This document shows positions 9,901-20,786 of a stretch of DNA of 32,931 nucleotides, piece by piece. The notes under the pieces are model-generated. The model ran no database searches and was not told the origin of the DNA. It saw only the letters and a list, made by a program, of their open reading frames with translations. A program made the position numbers and the translations under genes. Where the stretch lies: positions 1 to 32,931 of the forward strand of contig ML976830.1 of NCBI GenBank assembly GCA_010015655.1. The letters are read 5' to 3'. Positions within the stretch are counted from its first letter, which is position 1; every line of letters begins with the position of its first letter. The stretch is from Bimuria novae-zelandiae CBS 107.79 (lineage: Eukaryota; Ascomycota; Dothideomycetes; Pleosporales; Didymosphaeriaceae).

Positions 9901-9952
9901 GCAGGGCGGTTGTAGGAGATGTGGCATTCCTCGAGAATTTTGCGACAAATAG
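6929..9952 (+). pseudogene. TLH-family protein without helicase core: tyrosine-recombinase-like domain plus duplicated Cys-rich modules; five nonsense codons
   Basis: One frame of 1,008 codons from ATG 6929 to TAG 9950-9952, with no frameshift. It is broken by TAG 7574, TAG 7763, TAA 8225, TAG 8669 and TAA 9470, each explained by CAG/CAA to stop (light RIP). Residues 30-95 are Asp/Glu/Ser-rich. Residues 150-560 match the middle domain of fungal TLH proteins: Arg389 in GGQAPRGTELF, Lys423 in RHHKARRTTN, Arg512 in VYRQLSIAI, His552 in WQSGHRP and Tyr561 in GTTYGLD, which is the layout of a tyrosine-recombinase active site. The RecQ core present in copies A, B and D is absent. A first Cys/His module starts with Cys734 (CQLC) and Cys784 (CSLC), a second with Cys948 (CGFC) and Cys995 (CRRC). 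The OrsD fingers expected upstream are missing and an in-frame TAG lies at 6890, so the 5' end may be lost. Function as a recombinase is inferred, not shown. Confidence 0.8.
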
Positions 9953-10148
9953 AGGTAGAATATATGGGTAGGGTCAGGAAATTTCGAGAAATAGATTTCT
10001 TATTTTAAGGTTCCAAACGATAGGGTTTACGTGCGCGAGTTAGATATACTCTTTTAATTATTTATTAGGGCTATAGTTATAGAGTTATTCGTGTTAAAAG
10101 TAGTATAATTATAGGGTGGAAACCCGATTTAGTAAGGCGCGCGAAGCG

Positions 10149-10190
10149 ACGGCGCTAAACTAAGTTAAGTTATTAACTTAATACACTAAA
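10149..10190 (+). repeat. direct repeat, first copy
   Basis: About 42 bp containing GGCGCTAAACTAAGTTAAGT. It recurs at 10510-10550 with only a few transitions. It marks the start of a duplicated segment. Confidence 0.7.
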
Positions 10191-10286
10191 GCTCTTCCTC
10201 CTCTTAAGAGATATCTCTAACGTAATATATCTTCGCTAATATTCCTATCCTTATAACCCTCTTATCTAGGTAAAGGAGTTAGTCGC

Positions 10287-10475
10287 GGGCGAGGATATAG
10301 ATAGATTACTATCTCCTCTTAAATCGCTAATAGTAGACGATGTGGAGGCTACAGTGGTTATAAGCCAACTTTAAATAAGTAATAGGGAACAGATAAATAA
10401 ACGCGTTAAGTATAAATAATATATACTATAATAAATAAAAAATAGAGATGTAAGACTACTAGAATTCTACTTAGT
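10287..10475 (+). repeat. direct repeat of about 185 bp, first copy
   Basis: Similar to 10873-11053 through the run containing GCGAGGATATA, GTAGACGATGTGGAGGCTA and AGAGATGTAAG. Differences are mainly transitions. The spacing to the preceding 42-bp repeat is about 225 bp shorter than in the second copy. Confidence 0.65.
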
Positions 10476-10509
10476 ATATATAAGCTAATTTAACATAGTG
10501 CGTAAGGTA

Positions 10510-10550
10510 ACGGCGCTAAACTAAGTTAAGTTATTAACCTAATACGCTAA
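10510..10550 (+). repeat. direct repeat, second copy
   Basis: Partner of 10149-10190. Confidence 0.7.
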
Positions 10551-10872
10551 GCTATTCTTTTAGGATATTTTTAATATAACGCGTTTCTATTAATCGCGTA
10601 AATTATAAAGCTTATAGGATGCTAGGAGGAAGACTACTAAAATATACTACTACTAAAGCTAAGGTTAAGGTAAAGCAAAGGCATAAATATAAAGATTACT
10701 TATGCTAAAAGATCTATTCTTTTTAGCGCGTAGCTCGTCCCGACTTTATCTACTATAAGCCTACACTTTTAGGCACTCCTACTACTACCTACCTAGACCT
10801 TAGTCTTCGAACTAGCGCCGACGTTCCTATCCCTCGCGATCCTCTTATTTAGCCAGATAAGTTACTAGAAGG

Positions 10873-11053
10873 CGAGGATATATATAGACCTATATATCCT
10901 CTCGCATCGCTAGTAGTAGACAACGTAGAGGCTATAATAGTTATTAGTTAACTCTAAGTAAGCGATAGGGATCAGGCGAACGAGCGTATTAAGTATAAAA
11001 AACGTATACTATAATAGATAAAGGGTAGAGATGTAAGGACTACTAGTATTTTA
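10873..11053 (+). repeat. direct repeat of about 185 bp, second copy
   Basis: Partner of 10287-10475. This copy continues into the longer open frame downstream, so it may be the original and the other the duplicate. Confidence 0.65.
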
Positions 11054-11865
11054 CTTAAGATATAGGCTAGAGCTACGCAAGTATGTATAAGCGTAAATAT
11101 AGCTCTAGCGCACCTAGGGAATATAGAAAAGCTAGTAAAAGTAAATAGCGATAGTATTTATAATATAGTAGGCCAGCGTTACGCTATTAAGAGTGATAAT
11201 CTATAGCAATCGTCTACAGCGCCTATTACTAAGAAGTTAGCTATCGCGAGAGCATCCCCTATTATAAGCACTTATAGTATTAGGTATATATTAACACCTA
11301 CTCTAGTAAGAGCTGCTAACGCTTCTCTAGAGGCGCTAAATAGCCTACGAACACCTAGCTAGCGTAGCGTCTCTTTAGCTTAGTTAAGTAGCTAACGCAA
11401 GACCTTTTTAGCCTAAAGTAATATACTACTATCTTAGGTTAGACCTATATTTAGATAATTATCTAAGAATTATAATATATTATAGCTAGCGTAACTATCC
11501 CCTAGCTATTACACTCCTCTACTACTACTACCCCTATTAACTAATTATAGCACACCTCGCCTGCTATAGCTATCTAGTAGTAGTAATACCCCTTAGCCAG
11601 CTGCGTAATAAACACTAGCCACTATATCTTCTTTATTATTTACCTATACTAGTACTATGCCTAGCCTAAGCACTGCCTAAGCACCGTCGCTAGTGTAATT
11701 AATACCTAGAACAGGCAGTCTACTAGAGTATTATTACTAAATATATCTAACCCTGCATCCAGTTTCTCCCTAGCTAATTAGCCCAACTTTAACGCACGCT
11801 TAACCGTGTTCGCGCTAGATAGGACCCTAGCTCGCCTTATTAAATATTATAACGCGGGAGTTCTT

Positions 11866-12036
11866 CCCACGTGTTTACGTATACTACCTAGCTATCTCTT
11901 TTTACCCTAAGTAGTAAGCTAGCGTAGTTAGAGGGGTAAGGGCTATAAGACCCACGTGTCGTATTCGCGTTTATAGTTAGGAGCCTTATTACCTCCCTTT
12001 TTCTTTCCCCTTTCCCCTATCTTCTCTCCCACGTGT
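11866..12036 (+). promoter_or_regulatory. CT-rich promoter-like stretch with three CCCACGTGT motifs
   Basis: CCCACGTGT occurs at 11866-11874, 11951-11959 and 12028-12036. Between the last two lies a 40-nt run (11991-12030) made almost only of C and T, as is common just upstream of transcription starts in filamentous fungi. It immediately precedes the OrsD-type pseudogene. CACGTG is the core site of bHLH factors; which factor, if any, binds is unknown. Confidence 0.4.
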
Positions 12037-12079
12037 ATATTGCAACCTAGCCGTCCTTACTAACTACTAGTGTATTATT

Positions 12080-14816
12080 ATAGACCTCTTTTACTTCTTA
12101 CTAGACTACTAAACATAAATATATATTCCATGCGGCTATAGTGTTAGGCTAAACTAATATATATCTCACCTTACGCGTTTGCACGCCAACTATCTAGAAC
12201 TTAGCTTATTAAAGAAAGCGCGGATGCTACTAAGTAACGAGCTTATACTTAAGTGTCTTATAGACCTAGACTTGCCTAACTTCTAGTTACTACCTACTAG
12301 CCAGCTTACTCTACCACACCTTCCTATATATAAAGGGCTATTATATCTAGAGTGCACCTATACTTGCACAGTAGTAAGAGTGCTAATAAGGCACTTTAAT
12401 AACAAATATGCTACCTATAAGCGTACCCTAAAACGTTAACCTAAGGCTACTATAGGATCTACTCCCTAGTGAAAAAATATTTCGTACCAGCAGCTATTTA
12501 AACAAGAACCTAACTATAGCTACTTTATTATTATCCCGCATGCGGAAGATGCGGAAAATAAAAAAGTATAGAATTACTAAAAAATAGTAATAACGTTATT
12601 TAAGGCAGAGTACATACGCGCGCAAATTAATAAGGCCCTTAAAAAAGATAAATAGGAGAAGCATGCACTAAAGGACGTAATTCTAAATAATACTACGCTA
12701 ATAGAAGTCTCGCCTTAGCTAGAGATAACACGATAGCTAAAATACCTTTAAGGTTACTCTTTTAATAATATTACTTTATTAGTAACTCCTGCTAATCCCG
12801 CATTAGAGCCGCTCCTTACTAAATTCTTAGATACCTTAGACTATATTATAGAAGAAGCGCATTGCTCTATCTAAGATAATAAGGTTAACGTCTTTAACTA
12901 GGCGCGCATTAATAGCTTTATCTAGTAATAATAAGCCTTTAACTAACTACTGCTAACTAAACTTCGCAACTTAACGTATTAGAACTATAAGTAGGTGTTT
13001 AAGAGGTTAATCTACTTCGCCTATTAGACTATTTAGCTAGAGAATCGTGTCGCGCTTGCCTACTATCTAACGACCTCCTAGCTTGGGCACCTTAACTAGA
13101 TAATAGGTGTTAGTAAGGAGCTTGTCGGGCTAAAGTAAGGCTAAACAAGCGAGGAGGGCGTTAAACTAAACCCTAAAACTATTTAAAGGTTACTAGAAGC
13201 CTAACTTAACTAAGCTTGCCTTTATTTCTGCATTACCTTACTTAATTACACGTTAAAGGAGGACCTCTTTAAAAGCATAGTAGTTAGGTTCCTTACCAGG
13301 CTAGCCGTAGACCCTAAGAAGAAGATACTCTAAGACGCTTCCTACTTTACGTCTAACCTATCTACGTTTATTAAGATATCGCAGATACTCGTTATCTAGA
13401 TATTAGTACTAATAGCGGAGGAAGGACGGGTTAAATATCTAGTAAACGTACTTAATAAGATACAGGATTAGTTTATAATTTATAGAAGTTAGTCCTTATT
13501 TAACTAGGTACTTTAATTGCGGGCGTATAGTAAAAAGATTAGAAATAGTTCTACGAGTCTAGGGTATATCTATTAGTCCGATAACTATAAGCAACTTACT
13601 TATAAGTAGCTAGAGTTAAACGTAGCTAATTTAAAAAAGTTTATTACCACGTAAGTAGCGCTAGCGTAGGCTAAGCTTAAGTAGCTCTTCCTAGTATATA
13701 ATAATAAAAAGCAGGAAGACGTAATCCCTACCTTTAAACTACGCGACTTATAGGACAACCTAATAAAAAGTGCTAAAGGTTAGAGCTTTCGTAAGAATCC
13801 TTGTAATAGGGATATATTACTAGAGGGAGGACGCTAGATACTTAATAGCGTGTTAGGATCTAATACACTACGCGCCAAATTTATAGAGTTACGTAAGAAA
13901 GACTTAAAGGTTATATAGAAAGGACCTATGGCGAAGAAATATATCTTAAAGGTTAATTTATTTTTTAAATAACTCTTACTTCTTATTTATATAACCGCAG
14001 GCCAGCCTGCTCGAGGAATAAAAATCCTTAGCTTATAATACTATAACATAGTAAATAGGCACTATTAAAATATTTTTATTAAAAATAGTCTAGTAAGCAT
14101 AGTAACTGCGTATTATAAGGGTTATAATATTATCGGGTCTACGAAGATTATCTACCGTTACCTACCTAGAGAAGTTAGCAAACTCGTTATTTACTATCTA
14201 TAGTTTATCTTACTATTCTAGAGAAAGCTAGATGCACTTATATAAGTAGACAAGATACTACTATTACCTTTCCTATGGTTAAAAAGCGATATAACCACCT
14301 AGGATAGTGTCTGGTTAACACACGTGTTAAAAGAAGAGGCGTGGATACACTTATAGATAAATTTAAATATTACCTACTATTGGCACGTAGCTATTGCTAT
14401 ATCCCGTATGCATCTAAAGTGTAGCGGATTTAAGTAGGACTATAGGATTAAAGAGAAGAAAGTAAATAATTAGGTAAGCTATACGACGTAGATCGCAGGC
14501 ACTATATATACTTAAGGGTTAAAAGAGGCTCCTAGGACAATAGAAGCTAGAAGAGCTAAGTATTAAAATATAGGTTAGGAGTGGCATAACTTCCTTAGAT
14601 TTCGCGCGTGTATACCCTAACGTAAGCGGCTAGTGTTGTTTAAATTATCTAATAAGGAAGAAAAGGAGTTGTATTATAAGAAGAAGCTATAATATAGCTA
14701 GGTTAAGTAAATAATATTTCGCCATCTCTCCACCCTAGGAAAAGGTATACATGTTACGTATATAACGCTAGATAGTTAGTAATAGTACTAGTGCTACTAG
14801 CCAATACCCTTCTCTC
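12080..14816 (+). pseudogene. OrsD-finger plus tyrosine-recombinase-like protein (helicase-less TLH relative), RIP-saturated
   Basis: A single frame runs for about 2.7 kb with dozens of TAA/TAG codons at Gln-like positions and no frameshift seen. The N-terminus has two OrsD/DUF3505-type fingers: IPCGYSVRLN followed by SHLTRLH (12128-12184), then YLECTYTC with a His at about 12399. Missing ligands are explained by Cys to Tyr and His to Tyr changes. The middle domain resembles that of the TLH copies: Arg in AGQPARG (14012), Lys in TAYYKGY (14117), then a box II Arg now Trp (CGG to TGG, 14381). The catalytic His is now Tyr at 14480, and the Tyr nucleophile remains at 14507, nine residues on. The start may be the ATA at 12080 (ATG before RIP); no ATG is preserved. 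No helicase follows in this frame. At about 14817 it abuts TLH copy A in a different frame. Confidence 0.65.
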
Positions 14817-17800
14817 ACGTGGAAGAGCCTTACGTACTAGTTTACCTAGCGGCAGCGCGAGGCGTGGGAGGCGTTAGTAAAGGTAATAAAAGGAGTAATA
14901 GAGGAGGAAGAGGAGGAAGAGATAGAAGAGATAAGAAATAGAAATATAAATAAGGTAATAATAGACGACGTAGATAGTGCAGTAGGAGAGATAAAGGCTA
15001 AGTAGGAGGTAGAAAAGAGTAGAATTATAGGTAAGCGTAAAGCGTTATTAAGTATTAAAAAATCGTATTTAGCGTTTTACGTCGCATTATTAAGCTAGTA
15101 TATTACCTATAAAGAGTACGATAGCCCGTTAGTGTGTGCATTAGCTATATTAGGGGTAAAAGAAGATAGGTAGAAGGGCGCTAAGTAGTACCTACCTATT
15201 TTATTAATTATTATTAAGGTTGCCTAGTTTATAGTAGTATAGCAGGCGTTAGAATTATTAAATTTATTTATAAGAGATAATATAAATAGTAATAGCGCGT
15301 ACGAGAGAAATAGAGATAGCACCTAGTAATAGGGCCAACTAAAAGGGTGTTTATAGCACGTTTAGTAAATAATAGACAAGTTTATAGTGCGCAATAGCTA
15401 TAGCCCCATATAGTAAATATTAGATTTACGGACGTACGGGTTAAAGATTTATTACAATACAATATTACGCGGCCACGTAGAGTGGGTAGGGCAGGATAAG
15501 TTATTATATAAGAAGCTATAGTTTACTATAGCCTAGTTCCGCAGCATGGTGCACGGGTTAAGGGAAGAGAGTTAGTAATTATTAATAAAGGATTTATTAT
15601 TTAGTAATAGCTTATCCGCTAAGCCCGTCCTTAATATCCCGTGGGAGAGTTTACGCGATAATCTAACTAATAAGTAACTAGAATAATTTTTTTTAAAAGA
15701 CTAGCGCACCTGCATGCCCGTAAACAAAAAGTAGTAGTTATATAAGCGGGTTAGTTAAGACGCCCGAATTAGGGACTAGTTTATAAAACTAGGCACCCGT
15801 TCAGGTGTTAACTAGTAAGAGGTTAGGTAGTACATGGACTAAGTAGTTATATTTAGGGAGAAGTTAATCGCGTTAATGCATATTATAGGCGGATAGCTGG
15901 CCAGGGGGCCCGAGATTATAAGTATCTAGTATAGTAACACGGTTAAAGGGGCCTATCGTAATATATTTGTTAAGGATAGTAAGATAGTGTTTATAATAAA
16001 ATACTATAAAGGGTATGCTATTAGTAGTAACGTTAAGATTATTTACTAATATTTGCCACGCGAGGTGGGCGAGTTAGTAGTGTATTATATATAGCTAGTG
16101 TTACTGTTCTAGCAGCGGATAGAGGCGATAGTATAGAAAAAGAAGGCGATTCGTTGTATATATAATTAGCTAACCCTAACAGGCGTAAGTAGACAACGGA
16201 CTAGTTATAAAAGGTGTTAAAACGCGAGACTAGCGTTAGATTAGGCTAGCTATTAATAATTACTACGTACTATAAGATCGCTATTAGCATTAGTTAATAG
16301 TTTTTACGCAGGGCCACGGTATTTTAGCTAAAAGAAAAAGAGGAAAGCAAGACATAAAATAAAGAGAATATAATAGGGTTAGTAGTAGATTTATAGGCTA
16401 GGCATATAGCGCACGTGGCAGGTATAGTATACGTATAAGGTATTATAAAGTAGGCCAGGGCTATAGTAAACAGGCGGTAGTAGTTTTAGATATTAAGTAC
16501 GGACTAGTATTAGTTTTTAGAATTTTCGCCTAATAGTAGCGAGGAGGATAGGTGCAGGAAGCGAAAGAGAGTACTATTTAAAAGTAAGGTAAATAAGACT
16601 AGGATTAATTAGTAGGGAAGATTAAGGAAGATAGACACGACTAAGTAGTTATAGAGAATAGTAGGTAAGATAGTAACATTTTAAAGCGTGTAGCGAGAGG
16701 CGATAGATGCTATTATAAGTAGAGAGAGCCCCGTAGTGGCGGTAATACTAATAGGGGCAGGTAAGAGTATTTTATTTATATTACTAGCGTGGGCCAAGCA
16801 GGGCGGCACGACTATTATTATTATCTTATTAATTATATTATAAGGCAACATAATATAATAGTGTAAGAAGCTAGGGATATTATATACAGCGTAAGAGAGC
16901 CAGCGCCTGCCTAACGTAGCCATAGAAGTATTAGTAACCCCTAAGTTAGTGGTTACGCAGGGGTTTACCACCTTTATAAACTATTTAAGAGTAATATAGT
17001 AGTTAGACTAGATTATAATTAATAAGTGCCACGTAGTGTTAAACCGGCGGTATATGTTCTATAAGTAAATATAATAGTTAGGTAAGTTAGTAGCTACTAA
17101 GGCGTAAATAGTATTATTAATAGTAACATTGCTACTAAGCGAGGAGGATAAGTTATTCCGGTAAATATATTTTAATCCTAACTGGGTTAAGGTGTTCTAG
17201 GCAGAGACGGCGCGGACGAACGTGGCATACTAGGTAATTAAGGTAGGAAGGGTAGCGAAAAAGTAGAAAGTAAAGAAAATAGTATTAGGCGTAGTATAAT
17301 AAAAGTTACGTAAGTATAGGTAGGGTAAGGTAATAATATATAGTAATTTAGTACGCAAGGTTAAGGCGTTAGTGTAATAATTAGGGTGCTATGCGTATTA
17401 TTATAATACTATTAGTAAGATAAGCATATTAAAGAATTTTACGTCTAGTAAAGAGTAGGTAATTATTACCATAAGCGCGTTAGGCATGGGCGTTAATATC
17501 CCTAATATTTAGTGTATTATCTATATTAATTAGCTGTTTTTTATGTTAGATTACGCGCAGGAGAGCGACCGGGCAGGATAAAATAGGGTACGGAGTAAGG
17601 CGGTTATAATTATATAAAAAGGGGCCTAGCGAGCGGCTAAAAATAAGCAAGAGGAGAAGGAGCATGCGTTAGTATAAGCGTTAGTAGGAGAAGGCAAGGC
17701 GGTAACGTGTAGACGGGTAGTATTAGGTAGGTATTTAAATTATAGAGAAGTAGAGCGGGTAGGGTGTAAAGAGGGGGAAGAGAAATATAATATTTATAAA

Positions 17801-18535
17801 AAAGGCAAGGAGATAGAAGAGGAGAAAAGTAAGGGGGGTAGTAGCAAGAATAGTAGTAATAAAAAAGAGATAGACGTGGTTAAAGTAGAGAGGGAGAAAA
17901 AGAGGGAAAGGAAAAGAAAGAGGAAGAGGAAGAAAAAGAGAGAGGTAGAAAGGGAAGTAGTATAGCGTGCGTTCTAATAATAAGAGTAGACACGATAGGG
18001 TCCGCGATAAAGGTTTATATAGGACTAGTAAGAGGCGTACGCTAGCATGGAATAATTACGTAGTTAGTTAGCGTAGTAGGTAAATTAGTGTAGAATATAT
18101 AAAGGTACGGGCGATAGATAGAGCGCACACGATATTTAGCAATATTAGTAAGTAGAGAGCTAGGTAGTAAAGGAGATAATTAAGAAAATAGAGTAGTAGA
18201 TCTAGTTTAAGCTATATTTAGGTTATTTTTAGTGCGGGGTGCCGTAGGAGATATGCCATTAATGGGAGAAGAATAAACGAGGGCGTTATTAGTAGGTAGT
18301 AGGCGGTAAATACTAGTATTATAGTATTTTAGTAGCTAGATTAATAGGGATCGTGCATGGGAGCGAGGATTCCGTTAGGAGCTATTAGGTTAATTAATTA
18401 GTACGTAAAGGTGTTAATGGATCGTCTATAAATAGGTTAGTTTAATATTTAAGGATAAAGCAGGCGTTTAATCTAATAAAAAGTAACTATTTAGTGGCCG
18501 AGTTTTGTTAGATTACCCGATTATTAGGAGAGTAG
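14817..18535 (+). pseudogene. TLH: Telomere-linked RecQ helicase copy A, 5'-truncated, RIP-saturated
   Basis: Homologous to 28561-32307 (copy D) throughout, but the OrsD fingers and first linker are missing. Order: a Glu-rich linker (about 14890-14945); a recombinase-like domain with Arg (15903-15905), His (16403-16405) and Tyr (16430-16432); then RecQ. Helicase motif I reads IGAGKS after mutation (16751-16768), the Walker B DECH has become NKCH (17021-17032), and the motif VI region reads ESDRAG. The Cys-rich tail shows CGVPQEICH near 18235 and ends at TAG 18533-18535. A 1-bp deletion near 16150, compared with copy D, shifts the frame. The intact protein would be a nuclear 3'-5' DNA helicase of the subtelomere. 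Reading of motifs uses the RecQ family pattern; stops are frequent and the copy is dead. Confidence 0.85.
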
Positions 18536-19342
18536 GCGTATAGGAGAAAGGATAGATAAGGTTTATTAGTTTTATATATATATTCCGACTAAGTATTTTT
18601 AGTTTCGTATAAAGTAGACAGAATAAAAAGAGTAAAAAAGTATTATAATAATAATAAGTTATAAATAAATAACAGTAAAATAAATAGTAAAAGAAAAAGA
18701 AAAAAGTAGGAAGGTAAAATAAATAATATTATATAGAATAGAAAATAGAAAAGAAAAGAAAAGTGATATAAGAAAAAAATATAGTATTAATAATTAATTT
18801 ATAAATAAAGTAAATAGTAAAATAGTAATATTGTAAAAATAATAGGTTATTAATAAAATAAATAGGTTTATAGTTAAAAATAAAAGAAGGATATATAATT
18901 TAAATAATAGTATAATAATAAAGGTAAAGTTATTATAAAAAGAAAATTTAAATAAAGAAAAAATTTAATAAAGTGTATATAAAAAGGTAAGAAAAAAAAG
19001 GAGAGCATGGAGTATAAAATAATATTAAAATATAAACGTAGAAAGAAGTAAGGAATAATAATAAAAAATTATATAAAAAAATAATATAAAAAATAAAAGT
19101 TTAGAAAGAAAGAGTAATATAAAAGACAATAGTAATAAGTACGTAAAATAAATATATAAATAAAAGGGGAAATATATATAAGGAAAATAAGGGTATAGTA
19201 TAAAAATAGTAATAAAAATAAAATAGGTATATAAATTTAAATAAATTAAATTTTTATTTAAAAAAAAGAATAACATAATTAATTAATAGTTAAGATTATA
19301 AGAAATTATAAGGTTAGAAATATATAAAATTAAAGAATAAGG

Positions 19343-19534
19343 TATTATTAGAATTTAAAGCGTTTAAGTTATAAGAATTATAAATTAGGATTAAAAGAAT
19401 TAAAAGGGTTAGAGTAAAAAGAATTTAAAGGATTAGGGTTATAAGAATGTAAAGAGTTAGGGATAAAAGAATTTAACAAGTTAAAATTAAAAGAATTTAA
19501 AGGATTAGGGTTAAAAGAATATAAAGTGTTATAG
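19343..19534 (+). repeat. 24-bp minisatellite, about eight units
   Basis: Units align at an exact 24-bp step (19343, 19367, 19391, 19415, 19439, 19463, 19487, 19511). Each contains a core like AAAAGAATTTAAAG and most end in a form of GGATTAGGG. Variation between units is high. The TTAGGG ending links it to telomeric sequence. Confidence 0.8.
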
Positions 19535-20752
19535 TTAAAAAAATAAAAGAGGAAGGATTATAAAATATTTAAAAATATTACGTATTAAAGTATAATAAAA
19601 ATAAAAATAAATAGTAGTAAAAAAGAGTGTTAAAAATAGTAAAGTTATATATTATAGGTATATATATAAAATAAGAAGTTATAAAAGAGTAATAAAATAT
19701 AGTTAATAATATAAGAAAGGTGAAAGGGAAAGAAGTTTTTTATATTTAAATATAAGGTAATAAAAGAAGATTTTATAAAAAAAAAATTAATTAATTTATA
19801 ATAATATTAATATTAAAAACAAAACTAAATGAAACAAAATAATAAACGGAAAGGGAAAGAGTACGTAAGTAAAAATATAATAAATATAATTATAAAATAA
19901 AAAATAAGAAAATATAGGGTAAAAAAATAAATTAAGTATTAATTAAATAAAAAAAGAGGTAGGATTAATATAAGAAAATAGTAATACGTTATAAAATATA
20001 AAACAAAGTTAAATAGAAAATAAATAACTAGTAATTTATTTATAAATGTAGAGTAATAGCTAAAAATAGATAAGAAAAAAAAATTATAAATAAAGAGCGT
20101 AAAATAAAATAAGGGTTAAGAAAAAATATATTTTAGTAAAATTATAATAAGAAAATAATAAATAGTACATAAGAAAAAGTAAATAAATAATAGTAATATT
20201 AAAAAAAAAGAATATAATAATCAAGTAGTAAAAAGAAAATAAACCAAAATAGAAAATTATATTAAAAAATATAGAATATAATAGAGATATTTTAATAAGA
20301 AGAGAAAAAGAAATTTATAGTTTTATAAAAAAGGTTATTAAAAAAGAAAAGAAAAAGTTATATAGTATAGTATATATTAGAAAAATTAGTAGTTTATTAT
20401 AAAAATATTTTTAAAATAGTATAAAAAAAGGAAGAAATTAAAAAATAGTAATATTAAAAATAGTAGTAATAAGTATAATAAGTAAATAATAAAATAAAAG
20501 TATATTTATATATTAGAAAAATTAACGTATAAGGTATAAGTAGTAAAGTAAAAGAAATTTTAATAATAAGGTAAGAAAAGAATATTATAATTATAATTAA
20601 TAATATAAATAGTTACAAAAAATAAGAGTATTAAGCATTAGGGATTATAAGTAAGAAAAAAATTAAAATTTTAAAATATTAAAGAGCTGGAGATAATAAA
20701 AATTATAAAATTAAAATTATAAATATATAAAGAGTTAGTATTATAGATATAA

Positions 20753-20786
20753 TTAGGGTTAGGATTATATATTAGGGTTAGGGTTA
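20753..20786 (+). repeat. degenerate telomere-like repeats
   Basis: TTAGGGTTAGGATTA followed 4 bp later by TTAGGGTTAGGGTTA. The human/fungal-type TTAGGG repeat is on the plus strand, which points the telomere end to the right. Confidence 0.7.

Larger units (their letters stand above)
9953..12079. other. RIP-saturated region with partial internal duplications
   Basis: From about 9,975 the composition shifts sharply to TA-rich, CpA-poor sequence. A frame around 10919-11350 (DNVEAIIVIS..., with TAA/TAG read as Gln) is open apart from Gln-type stops and resembles a charged, probably helical protein. It is in the same frame as the OrsD-type gene downstream. I do not recognise it. Parts of it also occur around 10287-10475, so the region contains a partial direct duplication. 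The end is pyrimidine-rich and looks like a promoter of the next gene. Confidence 0.5.

Noticed and set aside
9953..12079. LTR retrotransposon, because of the long direct repeats
   Set aside because: No reverse-transcriptase or integrase motifs, primer-binding site or TG...CA ends could be seen; the repeats look like a partial local duplication.
16681..16971. Minus-strand ORFs at 16681-16971 and 30489-30779
   Set aside because: Antisense of the RecQ motif I region in copies A and D; conserved only because the sense gene is.
19025..19276. Minus-strand ORF of 83 codons rich in Phe, Tyr and Leu
   Set aside because: Composition artefact of the AT-rich spacer, which lacks C on the plus strand.
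19343..19534. CRISPR-like array
   Set aside because: The units are contiguous without spacers, and the host is eukaryotic.
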